64,000 nt of DNA from Algoriphagus marinus (lineage in GTDB: Bacteria > Bacteroidota > Bacteroidia > Cytophagales > Cyclobacteriaceae). This document shows positions 54,638 to 64,000 of the stretch, piece by piece (the first letter of the stretch is position 1; the number at the start of each line of letters is the position of its first letter). The position numbers and the translations under genes were made by a program. Under the pieces are notes generated by a model. The model was not told where the DNA came from. It saw nothing but the letters and a program-made list of their open reading frames with translations, and did not search any database. Location of the stretch: assembly GCF_001936475.1 (NCBI RefSeq), contig NZ_MSPQ01000002.1:476738-540737 (forward strand). The letters run 5' to 3'.

Positions 54638-57034
54638 ATGCTAGTAATAAAAAGAGACGGAAGGAGAGAGTCAGTACGATTCGATAAAATCACCGCGAGA
54701 ATTGAAAACCTTTGCTATGAATTGGATCCAAAATTTATTCAACCCATCGAGGTGGCCAAAAAGGTAATTGATGGATTGTATGATGGTGTGACTACTACCG
54801 AACTCGACAATCTAGCCGCGGAGGTATGTGCTTCTCTGACTGTGAAGCACCCGGATTATGCGATCTTGGCAGCAAGAATTGCAATCTCTAATCTTCACAA
54901 AACCACAAGTCAATCCTTTTCGAATACGATGAAAAGGCTTTACACTTATGTGAATCCTGTAACTGGGGAAAATGCTGCTTTGATTGATCCAGAGGTTTAT
55001 GGAATTATCAAGAAAAATGCAGCTAGACTGGATGAAGCTATCGATTATAAGCGCGATTTTGATTATGATTATTTTGGCTTTAAGACCTTAGAAAGAAGTT
55101 ATCTAATCAGATTGAGTGGCAAAGTAGTAGAGCGACCACAGCACATGTTAATGAGAGTAGCCGTTGGTATTCATAAAGAAGACATCAATGCTGCTTTGGA
55201 AACTTATAATTTACTTTCCGAAAAGTGGTTCACGCACGCCACTCCTACACTTTTTAACGCCGGTACTCCTAAGCCACAGCTTTCATCTTGCTTTTTATTA
55301 ACGATGAAAGATGATAGTATTGATGGGATCTATGATACACTAAAGCAGTGTGCTAAAATCTCTCAATCAGCTGGTGGAATAGGATTGTCTATCCATCACG
55401 TAAGGGCAAAAGGTTCTTATATCAAGGGAACCAATGGCGTTTCAAACGGGATTGTTCCAATGCTTCGAAACTTTGATATGACAGCTCGCTATGTGGATCA
55501 AGGAGGAGGGAAGCGGAAAGGGAGTTTCGCCATTTACTTAGAGCCTTGGCATGCAGATATCAAAGATTTCCTGGAATTAAAGCGAAATCACGGTAAAGAA
55601 GAAATGCGAGCTAGAGATTTATTCTACGCACTTTGGATTCCAGATCTCTTCATGAAGCGAGTAGAACAAAATAAAGATTGGTCACTTTTCTGCCCTAACG
55701 AAGCTCCTGGACTTTCAGACTGTCACGGAGAAGAGTTTGAAAGACTTTATGAAAAATACGAACGTGAAGGGAAAGCTCGTGAGACAATTAAAGCTCAAGA
55801 ACTTTGGTTTGAAGTTTTGGAATCTCAAATTGAGACTGGTACGCCATATATGCTTTACAAGGATGCCGCTAATGGGAAATCAAATCAGAAAAACCTTGGA
55901 ACAATCAAATCATCAAACCTTTGTACTGAGATTATTGAATACACTGCTCCAGACGAAGTAGCCGTATGTAATTTGGCTTCTTTAGCACTGCCAAAGTTCG
56001 TCACCATGGGCCCTGATGGAAAGCTTTTCTTTGATCATAATAAGCTTTATGAGATCACTAAAGTAGCCACCAGAAACCTTAATAAAGTAATTGATGTAAA
56101 CTACTATCCTGTAGAGGAAGCGAAGAGATCCAACTTCCGCCATCGTCCAATAGGACTTGGTATTCAAGGATTGGCAGATGCCTTTATCATGCTTCGAATG
56201 CCATTTGACTCTGCTGAAGCTAAAGGTTTGAATGAAGATATTTTCGAAACAATCTACTTTGCTGCAGTTGAGACTTCCATGGAGCTAGCCAAAGTTCAAG
56301 GTACTTATGAGACTTACGGTGGCTCGCCTGCTTCCAAAGGAATACTTCAGTTTGACATGTGGGGAGTAACTCCAAAATCCAATCGATATGATTGGACAGA
56401 TCTGAAGGAAAAAGTGAAGAAATACGGCATGAGAAATTCCTTGCTAGTAGCTCCTATGCCAACTGCTTCTACCTCTCAGATTTTGGGAAATAATGAGTGT
56501 TTTGAGCCTTATACCTCCAACATCTATACGAGAAGAACACTTTCCGGTGAATTCATCATCGTGAACAAGCACTTGATGAAAGATTTGATTCAGATTGGAC
56601 TTTGGAATGATAACATGCGGAATAAATTGATCTCAACCAATGGTTCAGTACAATCTGTTCCTGAGATCCCACAGCATATCAAGGATATTTACAAAACAGT
56701 TTGGGAGATTTCTCAAAAAGTTATCATCGATATGTCTGCAGACCGAGGTGCTTACATTTGTCAATCACAGAGTATGAATATCTTCATGCAGGATCCAAAC
56801 TTCGGTAAATTGACTTCAATGCATTTCTACGCTTGGAAAAAAGGATTGAAAACAGGCATGTATTATCTACGCTCTCAGGCAGCTTCTGCTGCGATCAAAT
56901 TCACTTTGGATAAATCACAACTTGAGCAACCAAAAGCAGCACCAAGCCCTGTTGAAGTGGCTAACAAAGAAAAACAAGATGCTATCGCATGTTCACTGGA
57001 TGATCCAGAGGGATGTGAGATGTGCGGAAGTTAA
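54638..57034 (+). CDS. nrdA: Ribonucleotide reductase class Ia, large subunit
   Basis: The 798-residue alpha subunit reduces ribonucleoside diphosphates. It has an N-terminal ATP-cone (about 1-90; [16 protein letters not shown]), active-site SSCFLL (about 217) and NLCTEI, and the C-terminal redox pair in CEMCGS. Order nrdB then nrdA; a terminator follows. Confidence 0.97.
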   Translation: MLVIKRDGRRESVRFDKITARIENLCYELDPKFIQPIEVAKKVIDGLYDGVTTTELDNLAAEVCASLTVKHPDYAILAARIAISNLHKTTSQSFSNTMKRLYTYVNPVTGENAALIDPEVYGIIKKNAARLDEAIDYKRDFDYDYFGFKTLERSYLIRLSGKVVERPQHMLMRVAVGIHKEDINAALETYNLLSEKWFTHATPTLFNAGTPKPQLSSCFLLTMKDDSIDGIYDTLKQCAKISQSAGGIGLSIHHVRAKGSYIKGTNGVSNGIVPMLRNFDMTARYVDQGGGKRKGSFAIYLEPWHADIKDFLELKRNHGKEEMRARDLFYALWIPDLFMKRVEQNKDWSLFCPNEAPGLSDCHGEEFERLYEKYEREGKARETIKAQELWFEVLESQIETGTPYMLYKDAANGKSNQKNLGTIKSSNLCTEIIEYTAPDEVAVCNLASLALPKFVTMGPDGKLFFDHNKLYEITKVATRNLNKVIDVNYYPVEEAKRSNFRHRPIGLGIQGLADAFIMLRMPFDSAEAKGLNEDIFETIYFAAVETSMELAKVQGTYETYGGSPASKGILQFDMWGVTPKSNRYDWTDLKEKVKKYGMRNSLLVAPMPTASTSQILGNNECFEPYTSNIYTRRTLSGEFIIVNKHLMKDLIQIGLWNDNMRNKLISTNGSVQSVPEIPQHIKDIYKTVWEISQKVIIDMSADRGAYICQSQSMNIFMQDPNFGKLTSMHFYAWKKGLKTGMYYLRSQAASAAIKFTLDKSQLEQPKAAPSPVEVANKEKQDAIACSLDDPEGCEMCGS

Positions 57035-57054
57035 TATTTAGAGTTCGTTAAATG

Positions 57055-57090
57055 GGAAAAGGCGTTTGAATATTTCAAGCGCTTTTTTTA
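57055..57090 (+). terminator. Intrinsic terminator of nrdBA
   Basis: AAAAGGCG-T-TTGAA/TTCAA-G-CGCTTTT stem with a T-run, about 25 nt after the nrdA stop. Confidence 0.8.
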
Positions 57091-57115
57091 TATCTTTTAC
57101 TTTTAAAATAAAGTC

Positions 57116-57553
57116 ATGACCCAACAAGAAATTCAAAACAGCCTAGAAAATTTATCAGAAGGTAGCAATCAACTCTTCGGTAAAATGACTCCACAACATA
57201 TGGTGGAGCATTTGATCATTACATTCAAACTTTCTTCAGGAAGAGTGAATATACCTGAATTTGAGCCTAATGAGAAGCAACTTGAATACAAACGATTACT
57301 GCTGAGAACTGATATGGAATTTCCTAAAGGGGTGAGAGCTCCAGGGCTTCCGGAGGATCTATTGCCCCTCCGTTTTGAATCTTTAGCTATCGCAAAGGAA
57401 AAGCTATTAAATGCTATTGAAGAGTTTCATAGTCACTTCGCAAATAACCCAATAGATTTAACCCTTCATCCACGATTTGGGAAGTTGAATTATGATGAAT
57501 GGAAAATATTTCACAACAAACACATAACCCACCATTTGGGTCAGTTTGAGTAA
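57116..57553 (+). CDS. DinB/DUF1569-like protein
   Basis: The 145-residue protein is helical, with MTPQHMVEHLIITFKL near the start and HNKHITHHLGQF at the end. Histidines at these two positions are the metal-ligand pattern of the DinB/YfiT four-helix superfamily. These proteins often act as thiol-transferases or damage-inducible factors. Here the substrate is unknown. Monocistronic. Confidence 0.75.
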   Translation: MTQQEIQNSLENLSEGSNQLFGKMTPQHMVEHLIITFKLSSGRVNIPEFEPNEKQLEYKRLLLRTDMEFPKGVRAPGLPEDLLPLRFESLAIAKEKLLNAIEEFHSHFANNPIDLTLHPRFGKLNYDEWKIFHNKHITHHLGQFE

Positions 57554-57740
57554 ACTGAATTTGAAAATTTCTCTTGGTTCTAGAAAATCATTTCGCTGTT
57601 GTGTATTTGGTGGCGATACAGTCAAATTTAAACTTAGATCAGGTGGTTTATCTGAAATAATTCGAATTATGGGGAGATGAAAGTTTTAATCACTTTAACA
57701 TTCAAGGTAATTATTATTGAAAGCTATGCATTCATCCCTT

Positions 57741-58574
57741 CTACCTATACCTCTTCCTATACTCTCTGGGAGTACAGCTATTAATTTTCAAAAAAGCTGC
57801 ATTAAAGCGACTGATGGAATTGAAACCGCAGTCAAAAACAATATCTGTGATGCTTTGGTCCGTCGCAGCCAACTTTCGTTGGGCATGGGAGATTCTTTCT
57901 TCAGTGATGTATTCACTTAGTGTGCTACCAAATGTCTTTTTGAAAATCGAGTTAGCATGGTCAGGATGCAAACCAACCGCAAGGCCTATATCCGATACTT
58001 TAATTGGGTTGAAATAATTCTGAGCGATGAAAATCGCAATCCGCTCTACCTGACTGATTTCATTGGATTGAAGTGCAGTATGTTCCTTTTTATCAGAGGA
58101 CAAATTACCAATAGACATCCTACTCAAGCGTGCATGGATTTCTAACAACGCAACTTCAGGAGAACCACCTTCATTAATATCTTTCAGCCAATTGTTAAAA
58201 AGAAATTCATCGTACCTAGAATTATCTTCCAAAGCTTCAAATAGCACTTCTCCTTTCAGCAGGCTATCTACAAAAGGAGCAGAAAGCTTCCATTCCAAAA
58301 ATACTGAGAAAGGCACTGTACAAACGTAATAAGGATTATCGCTCTTGAAATCAATAATCTGATGAGGAATAAGCCCCCAAAAAACTGTCAGTTTCTTTGG
58401 AGGAACAACTACTTTATTTCCTTGAAAAAGATAAGTTATCCCCACTTCCGGGAAATAGTTTATTTCTATCTCATTGTGCCTATCAGGCTTTCTCATGATG
58501 CTTGGAGACCATAATTCACAAGTCAAACCATAAGGTTTAAACTGGCTTCGGCTTTCATCGAAAGTATTTATCAT
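57741..58574 (-). CDS. AraC-family transcriptional regulator
   Basis: The 277-residue protein has an N-terminal cupin-like sensing domain (about 15-150) and a C-terminal double helix-turn-helix (about 180-277; IAIFIAQNYFNPIKVSDIGLAVGLHPDHANSIFKKTFG, then VFDCGFNSISRFNAAFLKINSCTPREYRKRYR). It is divergent from the DUF1593 / pectate lyase cluster and shares its 122-nt promoter region, so it probably controls that cluster in response to a sugar. Confidence 0.9.
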   Translation of the reverse strand: MINTFDESRSQFKPYGLTCELWSPSIMRKPDRHNEIEINYFPEVGITYLFQGNKVVVPPKKLTVFWGLIPHQIIDFKSDNPYYVCTVPFSVFLEWKLSAPFVDSLLKGEVLFEALEDNSRYDEFLFNNWLKDINEGGSPEVALLEIHARLSRMSIGNLSSDKKEHTALQSNEISQVERIAIFIAQNYFNPIKVSDIGLAVGLHPDHANSIFKKTFGSTLSEYITEERISHAQRKLAATDQSITDIVFDCGFNSISRFNAAFLKINSCTPREYRKRYR

Positions 58575-58696
58575 CTGGGATTTCGATAGGTTTATGCAGA
58601 AATGTAGGTAGTTTTTCTGCTAATACGAGAATAAATTTACATTCCAATATTTAGAATTAATTTTTCTAACAGGACATAAATAAGAAAACACACAGG

Positions 58697-59992
58697 ATGA
58701 AATTGAAAAGGCGAAGTATATCGGGTTTATTGGTACTAGTGTTTTTTGCTTCCTTGTTGGGTTGCAATAAACCTGAAAAAAAGGCTCCCAAACCAAGAGT
58801 GCTAATCAGCTCAGACATTGGCGGGACAGATCCAGATGATTTTCAGTCGATGATTCACCTGTTAATGTATGCAGATCAATTCGAGATCGAAGGCTTGGTT
58901 TCATCGCCTTATGGGGAAGGTACTACTATGAATTTCCAGGATATGATTGATCTCTATGAATTTGATTACAATCAACTCTTAACGCACGCTCCAGAACTTC
59001 CTTCGCCCAAATCGCTGAGAGCAATCACTAAGCAAGGTGGAAAAGATGCCGCTCCTTTTAAAGGTTATACTTCCCCTACTGAAGGCTCAGAATGGATAAT
59101 TACTTGCGCAAAGAAAGAAAGTGATCAGCCGCTTTGGATATTGGTTTGGGGAGGAATAGAGGATCTTGCCCAGGCGCTTCATGATGCCCCAGAGATCAAA
59201 GAAAAGATCAGAGTATACTGGATCGGCGGGCCGAATAAAAAATGGAGTATCAATGCCTATTCCTATATAGCAGCAAACCATCCTGATTTATGGATGATCG
59301 AGGCAAATTCCACCTATAGAGGTTGGTTTATGGACCAGGATTCACCCGAAGATCTAAAGGGAGATGCTTTTTATGATAATTACATCCAGGGTCGAGGCGC
59401 TTTGGGCAAGGATTTCATCAAGTATTATGAAGGAAACATCAAAATGGGCGACACTCCTTCACTTGTCTATCTCATGAACGGGGATCCAAATGATCCCACG
59501 GGAGAAAGCTGGGGAGGAAGTTTTGAAAAGATCAGCCGCAGTTCTAGAAATATATTCATAGGAGGAAGTACTGAAGAAGATACTGTGGCCGCTTATGCTA
59601 CTATTGAATGGAGATTTGAAGGACCAGATCTGGCTAGTTCAGAAGATTCGGTTGTGTTCGAAATAGAAATTCAAAATCAGACTTGGCCTGGATATTACCT
59701 TGGAAACGGAATTTATGGAGTAAAGTATTCTTCTAAAAAACCAGAAAACGGATATTACAAAACCAGAAGTTCAATTGTCGAATTGAATGGACTGGAAGGA
59801 GCTTTTATCAGCACGATTCCATGGCCTGGAAAAGCAACTCCGGATGATTATCAACTAGGTTCCAATTGGTATAGTGACCGATTAGATGCAGCACTTTTTA
59901 TCGAAGATCAGCAGGGCGCCAAGACCGTCTCAAAATACAGAAAGGAGTTTTTAATGGACTGGGCAGAGAGATGGAAATGGCTGGAAAAGTAA
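58697..59992 (+). CDS. DUF1593 lipoprotein (nucleoside-hydrolase-like, Sde0182-type)
   Basis: The 431-residue protein has a lipobox (LLGC, Cys23) and an N-terminal nucleoside-hydrolase-like domain with SSDIGGTDPDDFQSM (Asp-rich metal site, about 38-52) and WILVWGGIEDLAQAL. These match the DUF1593/Sde0182 family found with plant-polysaccharide-degrading genes. The C-terminal half is beta-rich. It lies directly upstream of a pectate lyase gene and probably acts on cell-wall oligosaccharides at the cell surface. Activity unproven. Confidence 0.87.
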   Translation: MKLKRRSISGLLVLVFFASLLGCNKPEKKAPKPRVLISSDIGGTDPDDFQSMIHLLMYADQFEIEGLVSSPYGEGTTMNFQDMIDLYEFDYNQLLTHAPELPSPKSLRAITKQGGKDAAPFKGYTSPTEGSEWIITCAKKESDQPLWILVWGGIEDLAQALHDAPEIKEKIRVYWIGGPNKKWSINAYSYIAANHPDLWMIEANSTYRGWFMDQDSPEDLKGDAFYDNYIQGRGALGKDFIKYYEGNIKMGDTPSLVYLMNGDPNDPTGESWGGSFEKISRSSRNIFIGGSTEEDTVAAYATIEWRFEGPDLASSEDSVVFEIEIQNQTWPGYYLGNGIYGVKYSSKKPENGYYKTRSSIVELNGLEGAFISTIPWPGKATPDDYQLGSNWYSDRLDAALFIEDQQGAKTVSKYRKEFLMDWAERWKWLEK

Positions 59993-60036
59993 TTTTCACT
60001 ACTTCTAATTCAGAAATTATCAATACACCCATTAGT

Positions 60037-61425
60037 ATGAAAAGAATCATTGTAATTGCCGCTTTGAGCATATTCGCTTTTACTAAAGCATTTTCTCAGC
60101 AACTCGCCTTTCCCACTGCTGAGGGCTATGGCAAGTTTTCGAAAGGTGGCCGTGGAGGAATGGTTTATGAAGTTACCAATTTGAATGATAGTGGTGAAGG
60201 GAGTTTGAGAGCTGCAGTAGATGCTTCTGAGCCTCGAACTGTTGTTTTTAGAGTTTCTGGAACCATAGAACTCGAAAGTGCACTCCGAATCAAAAATCCT
60301 TATATCACCATAGCAGGACAAACAGCTCCAGGTGATGGTATTTGCATCAAAAAGAACCCCTTAATGATCGATGCCGATCATGTCATCATCCGGTATTTGA
60401 GAGTCAGACTAGGGAATGAATCCGGGGAGGATACCGATGCGGTCTCTAGTAGGTATAACAAGCATCTTATCTTAGATCACATTTCTGCAAGCTGGAGTGT
60501 CGATGAAACTATGTCAATTTACCATAATGATAGTATTACGGTTCAATGGAGCATTATTTCCGAAAGTATGCATGACTCAAATCATATAAAAGGAGCTCAT
60601 GGCTTCGGAGGTATTTGGGGATCAAATTATGGTACGTATCACCATAATCTCTTCTCTCATCATGGAAGCCGAAACCCAAGAATGGCATCAGGTTCTGGCT
60701 ATACTGATTATCGAAATAATGTGGTTTATAATTGGGGATATAACAGCACTTATGGTGGAGAAAACCAACAAGTAAATAATCCAAAGTTTGCATTTTCGAC
60801 GATAAATATGGTCGCAAACTATTATAAGCCAGGACCTGCCACTGAGCCTGGAGAACTTCGACATAGGCTTGCCAATCCAACTATTCGGGATACGACCAGT
60901 GATTTTGGCAAATGGTTTATTTCTGAGAATGTCATGATAGGCAATGAGAAAGTCACTATGAACAATTGGGATGGCGGGGTGCAGCCTCAAGGTGGAGAAG
61001 AAAATTTAAAATATGTGAAGCTTGATAAGCCGTGGGTAGCTATGCCCATAAACCAACAAACAGCCGAAGAGGCTTTTGAATTGGTACTGGCAAATGCCGG
61101 TGCTACCCTACCCAAAAGAGATGAGGTGGATACCAGAATTGTCAATGAGGCTAAAGGCGGTTTTGCAACTTTTGAAGGAGCAACTTATAGAAAGGATCAC
61201 TCTCTGATCGATCCTTCAAAAAAATCAGGAATAATAGATACTCAAAACGATGTAGGTGGCTGGCCTGAACTGAAAAGTTTACCTGCTCCTAAAGATACCG
61301 ATCATGATGGAATGCCAGATGAATGGGAAAAAGCGAATGGGCTTAATCCTTCAGATGCTGTTGACAGAAATCTAGTCAAAGACGGCTATACCATGTTGGA
61401 AAAGTATTTGAATTCAATTAAATAA
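60037..61425 (+). CDS. Secreted pectate lyase family protein
   Basis: From the ATG at 60037 the 462-residue protein has a signal peptide (about 1-20, ending AFSQ) and a right-handed beta-helix of polysaccharide lyase type. Its signatures are GGRGGMVYEVTNLNDSGEGSLR, ITIAGQTAPGDGI, VIIRYLRVRLGN and DHISASWSVDE. An EF-hand-like calcium loop DTDHDGMPDEWE lies near the C terminus (about 425). It should cleave pectate by beta-elimination. The frame extends to 59971 and would overlap the upstream gene; the later ATG begins exactly at the signal peptide. Confidence 0.9.
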   Translation: MKRIIVIAALSIFAFTKAFSQQLAFPTAEGYGKFSKGGRGGMVYEVTNLNDSGEGSLRAAVDASEPRTVVFRVSGTIELESALRIKNPYITIAGQTAPGDGICIKKNPLMIDADHVIIRYLRVRLGNESGEDTDAVSSRYNKHLILDHISASWSVDETMSIYHNDSITVQWSIISESMHDSNHIKGAHGFGGIWGSNYGTYHHNLFSHHGSRNPRMASGSGYTDYRNNVVYNWGYNSTYGGENQQVNNPKFAFSTINMVANYYKPGPATEPGELRHRLANPTIRDTTSDFGKWFISENVMIGNEKVTMNNWDGGVQPQGGEENLKYVKLDKPWVAMPINQQTAEEAFELVLANAGATLPKRDEVDTRIVNEAKGGFATFEGATYRKDHSLIDPSKKSGIIDTQNDVGGWPELKSLPAPKDTDHDGMPDEWEKANGLNPSDAVDRNLVKDGYTMLEKYLNSIK

Positions 61426-61501
61426 GAATCCAGAAACAACTAACTCAAACCTAAAATAATTTATAATGTGCCTCCGCTAGGATCAGCATAACTTTCTATT
61501 C

Positions 61502-62893
61502 ATGAAAAAAACAAGCCTTTCTCTTTCACTTATTTTAATTCTTTCGTACAGCCTTTTTGCACAGCAAGACACAAAGAAAGCTCCACCTAAACCTCGAATG
61601 GTGGTCCTGACAGATGTATCCACTTGGGAAACTGATGACAATGAATCACTCGTCAGGTTACTTGTACATGCGGATTTGTATGAAATCGAAGGTCTGATAT
61701 TCACCACTGGTTGGAGTCTGGATAAAACAAGGGATGATTTCATGGACTTGATTCATGACGCCATAGATGCCTACGAAAAAGACCTTCCAAACTTGCTCAA
61801 GCGATCTAATCAACAAGGTTTTCTGGCTGATGAATCACAACAAAACATAGGCTACTGGCCAAGTTCAGCATACTTGCGAAGCATTACTGTCTTTGGAAGT
61901 AAAAACAGGGGCTTCAAATTCATAGGCGAAGACAATAATTCTCCTGGGAGTGAGCTGATCATCAAACTTGCGGATGAGGTGGATGAGCGGCCACTTTGGA
62001 TCACTGTTTGGGGCGGTGGAAATACGCTCGCTCAAGCTATCTGGAAGGTTCAACAGGAAAGAAGTGATGCTGAATTGAAAGCTTTTCTTCACAAAATCCT
62101 AACCTATACAATCACCGATCAGGATAGAGATCAGAAAACTGATTTTGCCATTAGCTCACACCAATGGATGAGAAGGGAATTTTCCGAGGATCTACTATTT
62201 ATCTGGGATGAATCGGCGTGGAAATATCAAAATGGAACTGGGAAAAGCAATTGGGAAAAATATGAAGAGGATATCCAAACGCACGGAAATCTGGGTAAAG
62301 TCTATCCCAAATATAAATATGGAGTAGAGGGCGACACACCCGCTTTCTTACATTTGATGCCAAATGGATTGAACGACCCAATGGTTCCCTCTCAAGTAGG
62401 TTGGGGTGGATATTTCGAAAAGGGCATCAGTGAAGATCAGGAAACACAGGCTTTTACTAACTTTCAAGGACAGGCGTCTGAGGTTTCGAGGAAATACGAA
62501 AGCCACTTCTACCCTGCCACTTTCAATAATTTCGCTGCCAGAATGGATTGGGCAAATGAAGGAAAAGGCAATCGAAACCCAATCGTAGTGGTAAATAAAA
62601 TGGAGGGTATAGAATTGCTCAGAGTGAAGGCCAAAAAACGCCAGAGTGTGATGCTAGACGCCTCGAAATCTTATGACCTAGAAAACGATGAGCTAAACTT
62701 CAAGTGGTGGATTATCCCTGAAGCTGGCACGTATAAAGGAGAAGTCAATATTCCTAACAATGAATCGGATATGATCAAATTTACCCTTCCGTACGATTCA
62801 TCAGGAAAGACGATTCATATAATTTGTGAGGTAACTGACAATGGAACACCAAAGCTGACCAGTTACAGAAGAATCATCGTCGAAGTAAAATAG
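61502..62893 (+). CDS. DUF1593 secreted protein, second copy of the family
   Basis: The 463-residue protein has a signal peptide (about 1-20, ending FAQ) rather than a lipobox. The nucleoside-hydrolase-like domain has LTDVSTWETDDNESLVRLL (about 37-55) and WITVWGGGNTLAQAIWKV. A C-terminal Ig-like or PKD-like domain of Sde0182 type (DASKSYDLENDELNFKWWIIPEAGTY, about 380-463) completes it. It follows the pectate lyase by 76 nt, so the lyase is bracketed by two members of one family with different cell-envelope anchors. Confidence 0.87.
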   Translation: MKKTSLSLSLILILSYSLFAQQDTKKAPPKPRMVVLTDVSTWETDDNESLVRLLVHADLYEIEGLIFTTGWSLDKTRDDFMDLIHDAIDAYEKDLPNLLKRSNQQGFLADESQQNIGYWPSSAYLRSITVFGSKNRGFKFIGEDNNSPGSELIIKLADEVDERPLWITVWGGGNTLAQAIWKVQQERSDAELKAFLHKILTYTITDQDRDQKTDFAISSHQWMRREFSEDLLFIWDESAWKYQNGTGKSNWEKYEEDIQTHGNLGKVYPKYKYGVEGDTPAFLHLMPNGLNDPMVPSQVGWGGYFEKGISEDQETQAFTNFQGQASEVSRKYESHFYPATFNNFAARMDWANEGKGNRNPIVVVNKMEGIELLRVKAKKRQSVMLDASKSYDLENDELNFKWWIIPEAGTYKGEVNIPNNESDMIKFTLPYDSSGKTIHIICEVTDNGTPKLTSYRRIIVEVK

Positions 62894-62920
62894 CAGATAA
62901 ACTATTTATATTTCGAACCT

Positions 62921-63172
62921 ATGAAAGCCAACCTTCTTTTCTTTCTACTAGTAACGCCTATACCTACCCTCTGTTTTTTCCAAGAAGCAAACTATCATCC
63001 CTGTAAAACAAAAGAATGTGCCACCAAAATGTCCGAAATATGGTATGGTTCAAGCAAAGCGAAAGCGGTTGCAGTCAACCATATCCTTCCTCAAAAGGAC
63101 ATCATTGGATGGAAATACACTGAGGAGTTTCACCAATCGGTGGGGAAGGGAGAAAAAATAGAATTGTCCTAA
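62921..63172 (+). CDS. Hypothetical short secreted protein, possibly a gene remnant
   Basis: The 83-residue frame has a signal-like start (KANLLFFLLVTPIPTLCFF) and then CKTKECATK and IIGWKYTEEFHQ. Immediately after its stop, the same frame resumes across TAA codons at 63170 and 63206, reading SGNRKTSYCDKDSIKEN and ending EYPELWMKDNL at 63370. The coding look of the downstream part suggests one decayed gene of about 150 codons. I recognise no family. Confidence 0.4.
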   Translation: MKANLLFFLLVTPIPTLCFFQEANYHPCKTKECATKMSEIWYGSSKAKAVAVNHILPQKDIIGWKYTEEFHQSVGKGEKIELS

Positions 63173-63709
63173 AAGATAAAAACAAACCCACACCGTGAGC
63201 ACGCTTAATCTGGAAACCGAAAAACATCCTATTGTGACAAAGATAGTATCAAGGAAAATACGCTATCTGAGATCGGCCAAGTACGTCGAAATGGCTATAG
63301 TTCGTACACAAACACTCCTTCAAAAATCCAGAAAGAATATCCTGAATTGTGGATGAAAGATAATTTGTAAGTCGAGAAGAAATTATCGGCTTACAAATTT
63401 TCAATTACTACTGTAACCGTCTAGTCGTAGTCAAATCATTACGGTACACTGGGTGGAATCCGTGATGTCATCGGGAGAAACTACACCCTAATAACTCTAC
63501 CAATTTGCAATTGCGCTGATTTCAATTGATCCGATTTTTCATCTAACGAAAATTACTAATTTGGTTAAATATAGGGAGCGTAGAGGCTTTAGATAAAAGT
63601 TGAGGATTACGTTTACTAGATCTAATATGAGTAAAATAACCTGCTGCCAATCTTTATTGAGGCCAGCACTATCGGGAGTCTTTAGATAAAGAATGAAAAA
63701 TCTTAAACG
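63173..63709. other. Non-coding stretch before the rRNA operon
   Basis: No gene is recognised after the possible remnant ending at 63370. A short repeat pair (CTTTAGATAAA near 63586 and near 63680) and one arm CTATCGGGA at 63669 of the palindrome family seen beside the tRNA genes are the only features noticed. Confidence 0.45.
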
Positions 63710-63741
63710 CAAAAAAGCCTTTCAGTTTCCTGAAAGGCTTT
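63710..63741 (-). terminator. Terminator of the rRNA operon
   Basis: AAGCCTTTCAG/CTGAAAGGCTT stem followed by U-run on the minus strand, 10 nt past the 5S rRNA 3' end. Confidence 0.9.
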
Positions 63742-63750
63742 GAATAAATG

Positions 63751-63857
63751 AGGCGGCGACCTACTCTCCCGGGAGTAACCCCAGTACCATCGGCGCTGCA
63801 GGGCTTAACTTCTCTGTTCGGGATGGGAAGAGGTGGGACCCCTGCGCTAGGCCGCCT
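63751..63857 (-). rRNA. 5S ribosomal RNA
   Basis: On the minus strand the helix I arms AGGCGGC (63857-63851) and GCCGCCT (63757-63751) enclose typical 5S sequence (CACCTCTTCCCATCCCGAAC, then AGAAGTTAAGCCC and GGTACTGGGGTTA). Ends are approximate by a few nt. Confidence 0.93.
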
Positions 63858-63891
63858 AAATCTTTGTGGGTTGACCACATAATAGCTTAAG

Positions 63892-63923
63892 TTCTTCGGT
63901 CTTCTGTCTTCCGACTTCTGACT
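63892..63923. repeat. Low-complexity GAAGNC tract in the 23S-5S spacer
   Basis: On the minus strand this reads as imperfect tandem copies of a 7-nt-like unit (AGTCAGAAGTCGGAAGACAG, then AAGACCGAAGAA). It lies between the 23S 3' end and the 5S gene. Confidence 0.5.
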
Positions 63924-63956
63924 TTTTTAACATGTCTTTGCAGAAATTGTAACAGG

Positions 63957-64000
63957 GATAGCGTAAGCTTTTGGGCAATTAGTACTACTCGGCTATGACA
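63957..64000 (-). rRNA. 23S ribosomal RNA, 3' end only
   Basis: The minus strand reads TGTCATAGCCGAGTAGTACT and then AATTGCCCAAAAGCTTACGC, the 3' tip of Bacteroidota 23S rRNA. The gene continues beyond the window; the exact 3' end is approximate. Confidence 0.85.

Noticed and set aside
63669..63878. 69-codon minus-strand frame
   Set aside because: It lies over the 5S rRNA and the rRNA terminator.

Overview
The window reads as chromosome of a Bacteroidota bacterium, most like the Cytophagales/Cyclobacteriaceae (Algoriphagus-type). This is inferred from moderate-to-low G+C, almost no Shine-Dalgarno sequences, many lipoproteins and secreted proteins, a propeller-sensor kinase paired with a LytTR regulator, DUF4421, DUF1080 and DUF1593 families, a monomeric isocitrate dehydrogenase and an NrdBA pair of eukaryote-like type. 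No phage, insertion sequence or CRISPR array was seen.

Layout. 149-802 is a small membrane sensor-like protein. 881-8953 is a divergent sugar-oxidation locus. Its left arm (minus) carries an MFS permease, a TIM-barrel isomerase, a GMC dehydrogenase and a Tat-exported small subunit. Its right arm (plus) carries a Gfo/Idh oxidoreductase, a second TIM-barrel isomerase, a lipoprotein cytochrome c and a DUF1080 lipoprotein. Together they look like a periplasmic 3-keto-glycoside pathway. 9861-10454 holds four tRNAs (Lys, Pro, Arg, Lys) interleaved with palindromes and broken tRNA 3' ends. 10572-14847 has an M1 peptidase, a LON-domain protein and GAPDH. 15103-17865 is an accessory-looking patch: a trypsin-like protease facing a tight three-gene operon (GTPase, twin zinc-finger protein, HNH nuclease). 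17964-21678 is a LytS/LytR-type two-component system. 21885-28639 is core metabolism and maintenance (icd, nitrilase, def, ruvX, hemerythrin, S41 protease).

28761-33207 has a VOC protein, a second M1 peptidase and a TonB-dependent receptor. 33359-33972 has two identical tRNA-Val genes, a small GIY-YIG nuclease gene and a palindrome-interrupted copy of the tRNA-Val 3' end. 34077-43374 is mixed: ALDH, DUF4421, glycosyltransferases, an FkbM methyltransferase, an aminotransferase, SYLF and YraN. 43454-49177 is a run of same-strand genes (lipB, exonuclease, rnr, prenyl synthase, rhomboid). 49217-57034 has a large BNR-repeat protein, rplU-rpmA and nrdB-nrdA. 57741-63172 is a pectin-type carbohydrate patch (AraC regulator, two DUF1593 proteins around a pectate lyase). 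The window ends in an rRNA operon on the minus strand (5S and the 3' tip of 23S).

The two observations most worth following are (i) the palindrome-interrupted tRNA 3' ends at three tRNA loci, one of them enclosing a GIY-YIG nuclease gene, and (ii) the GTPase / zinc-finger / HNH operon at 16081-17865, which has the look of an uncharacterised defence or conflict module.
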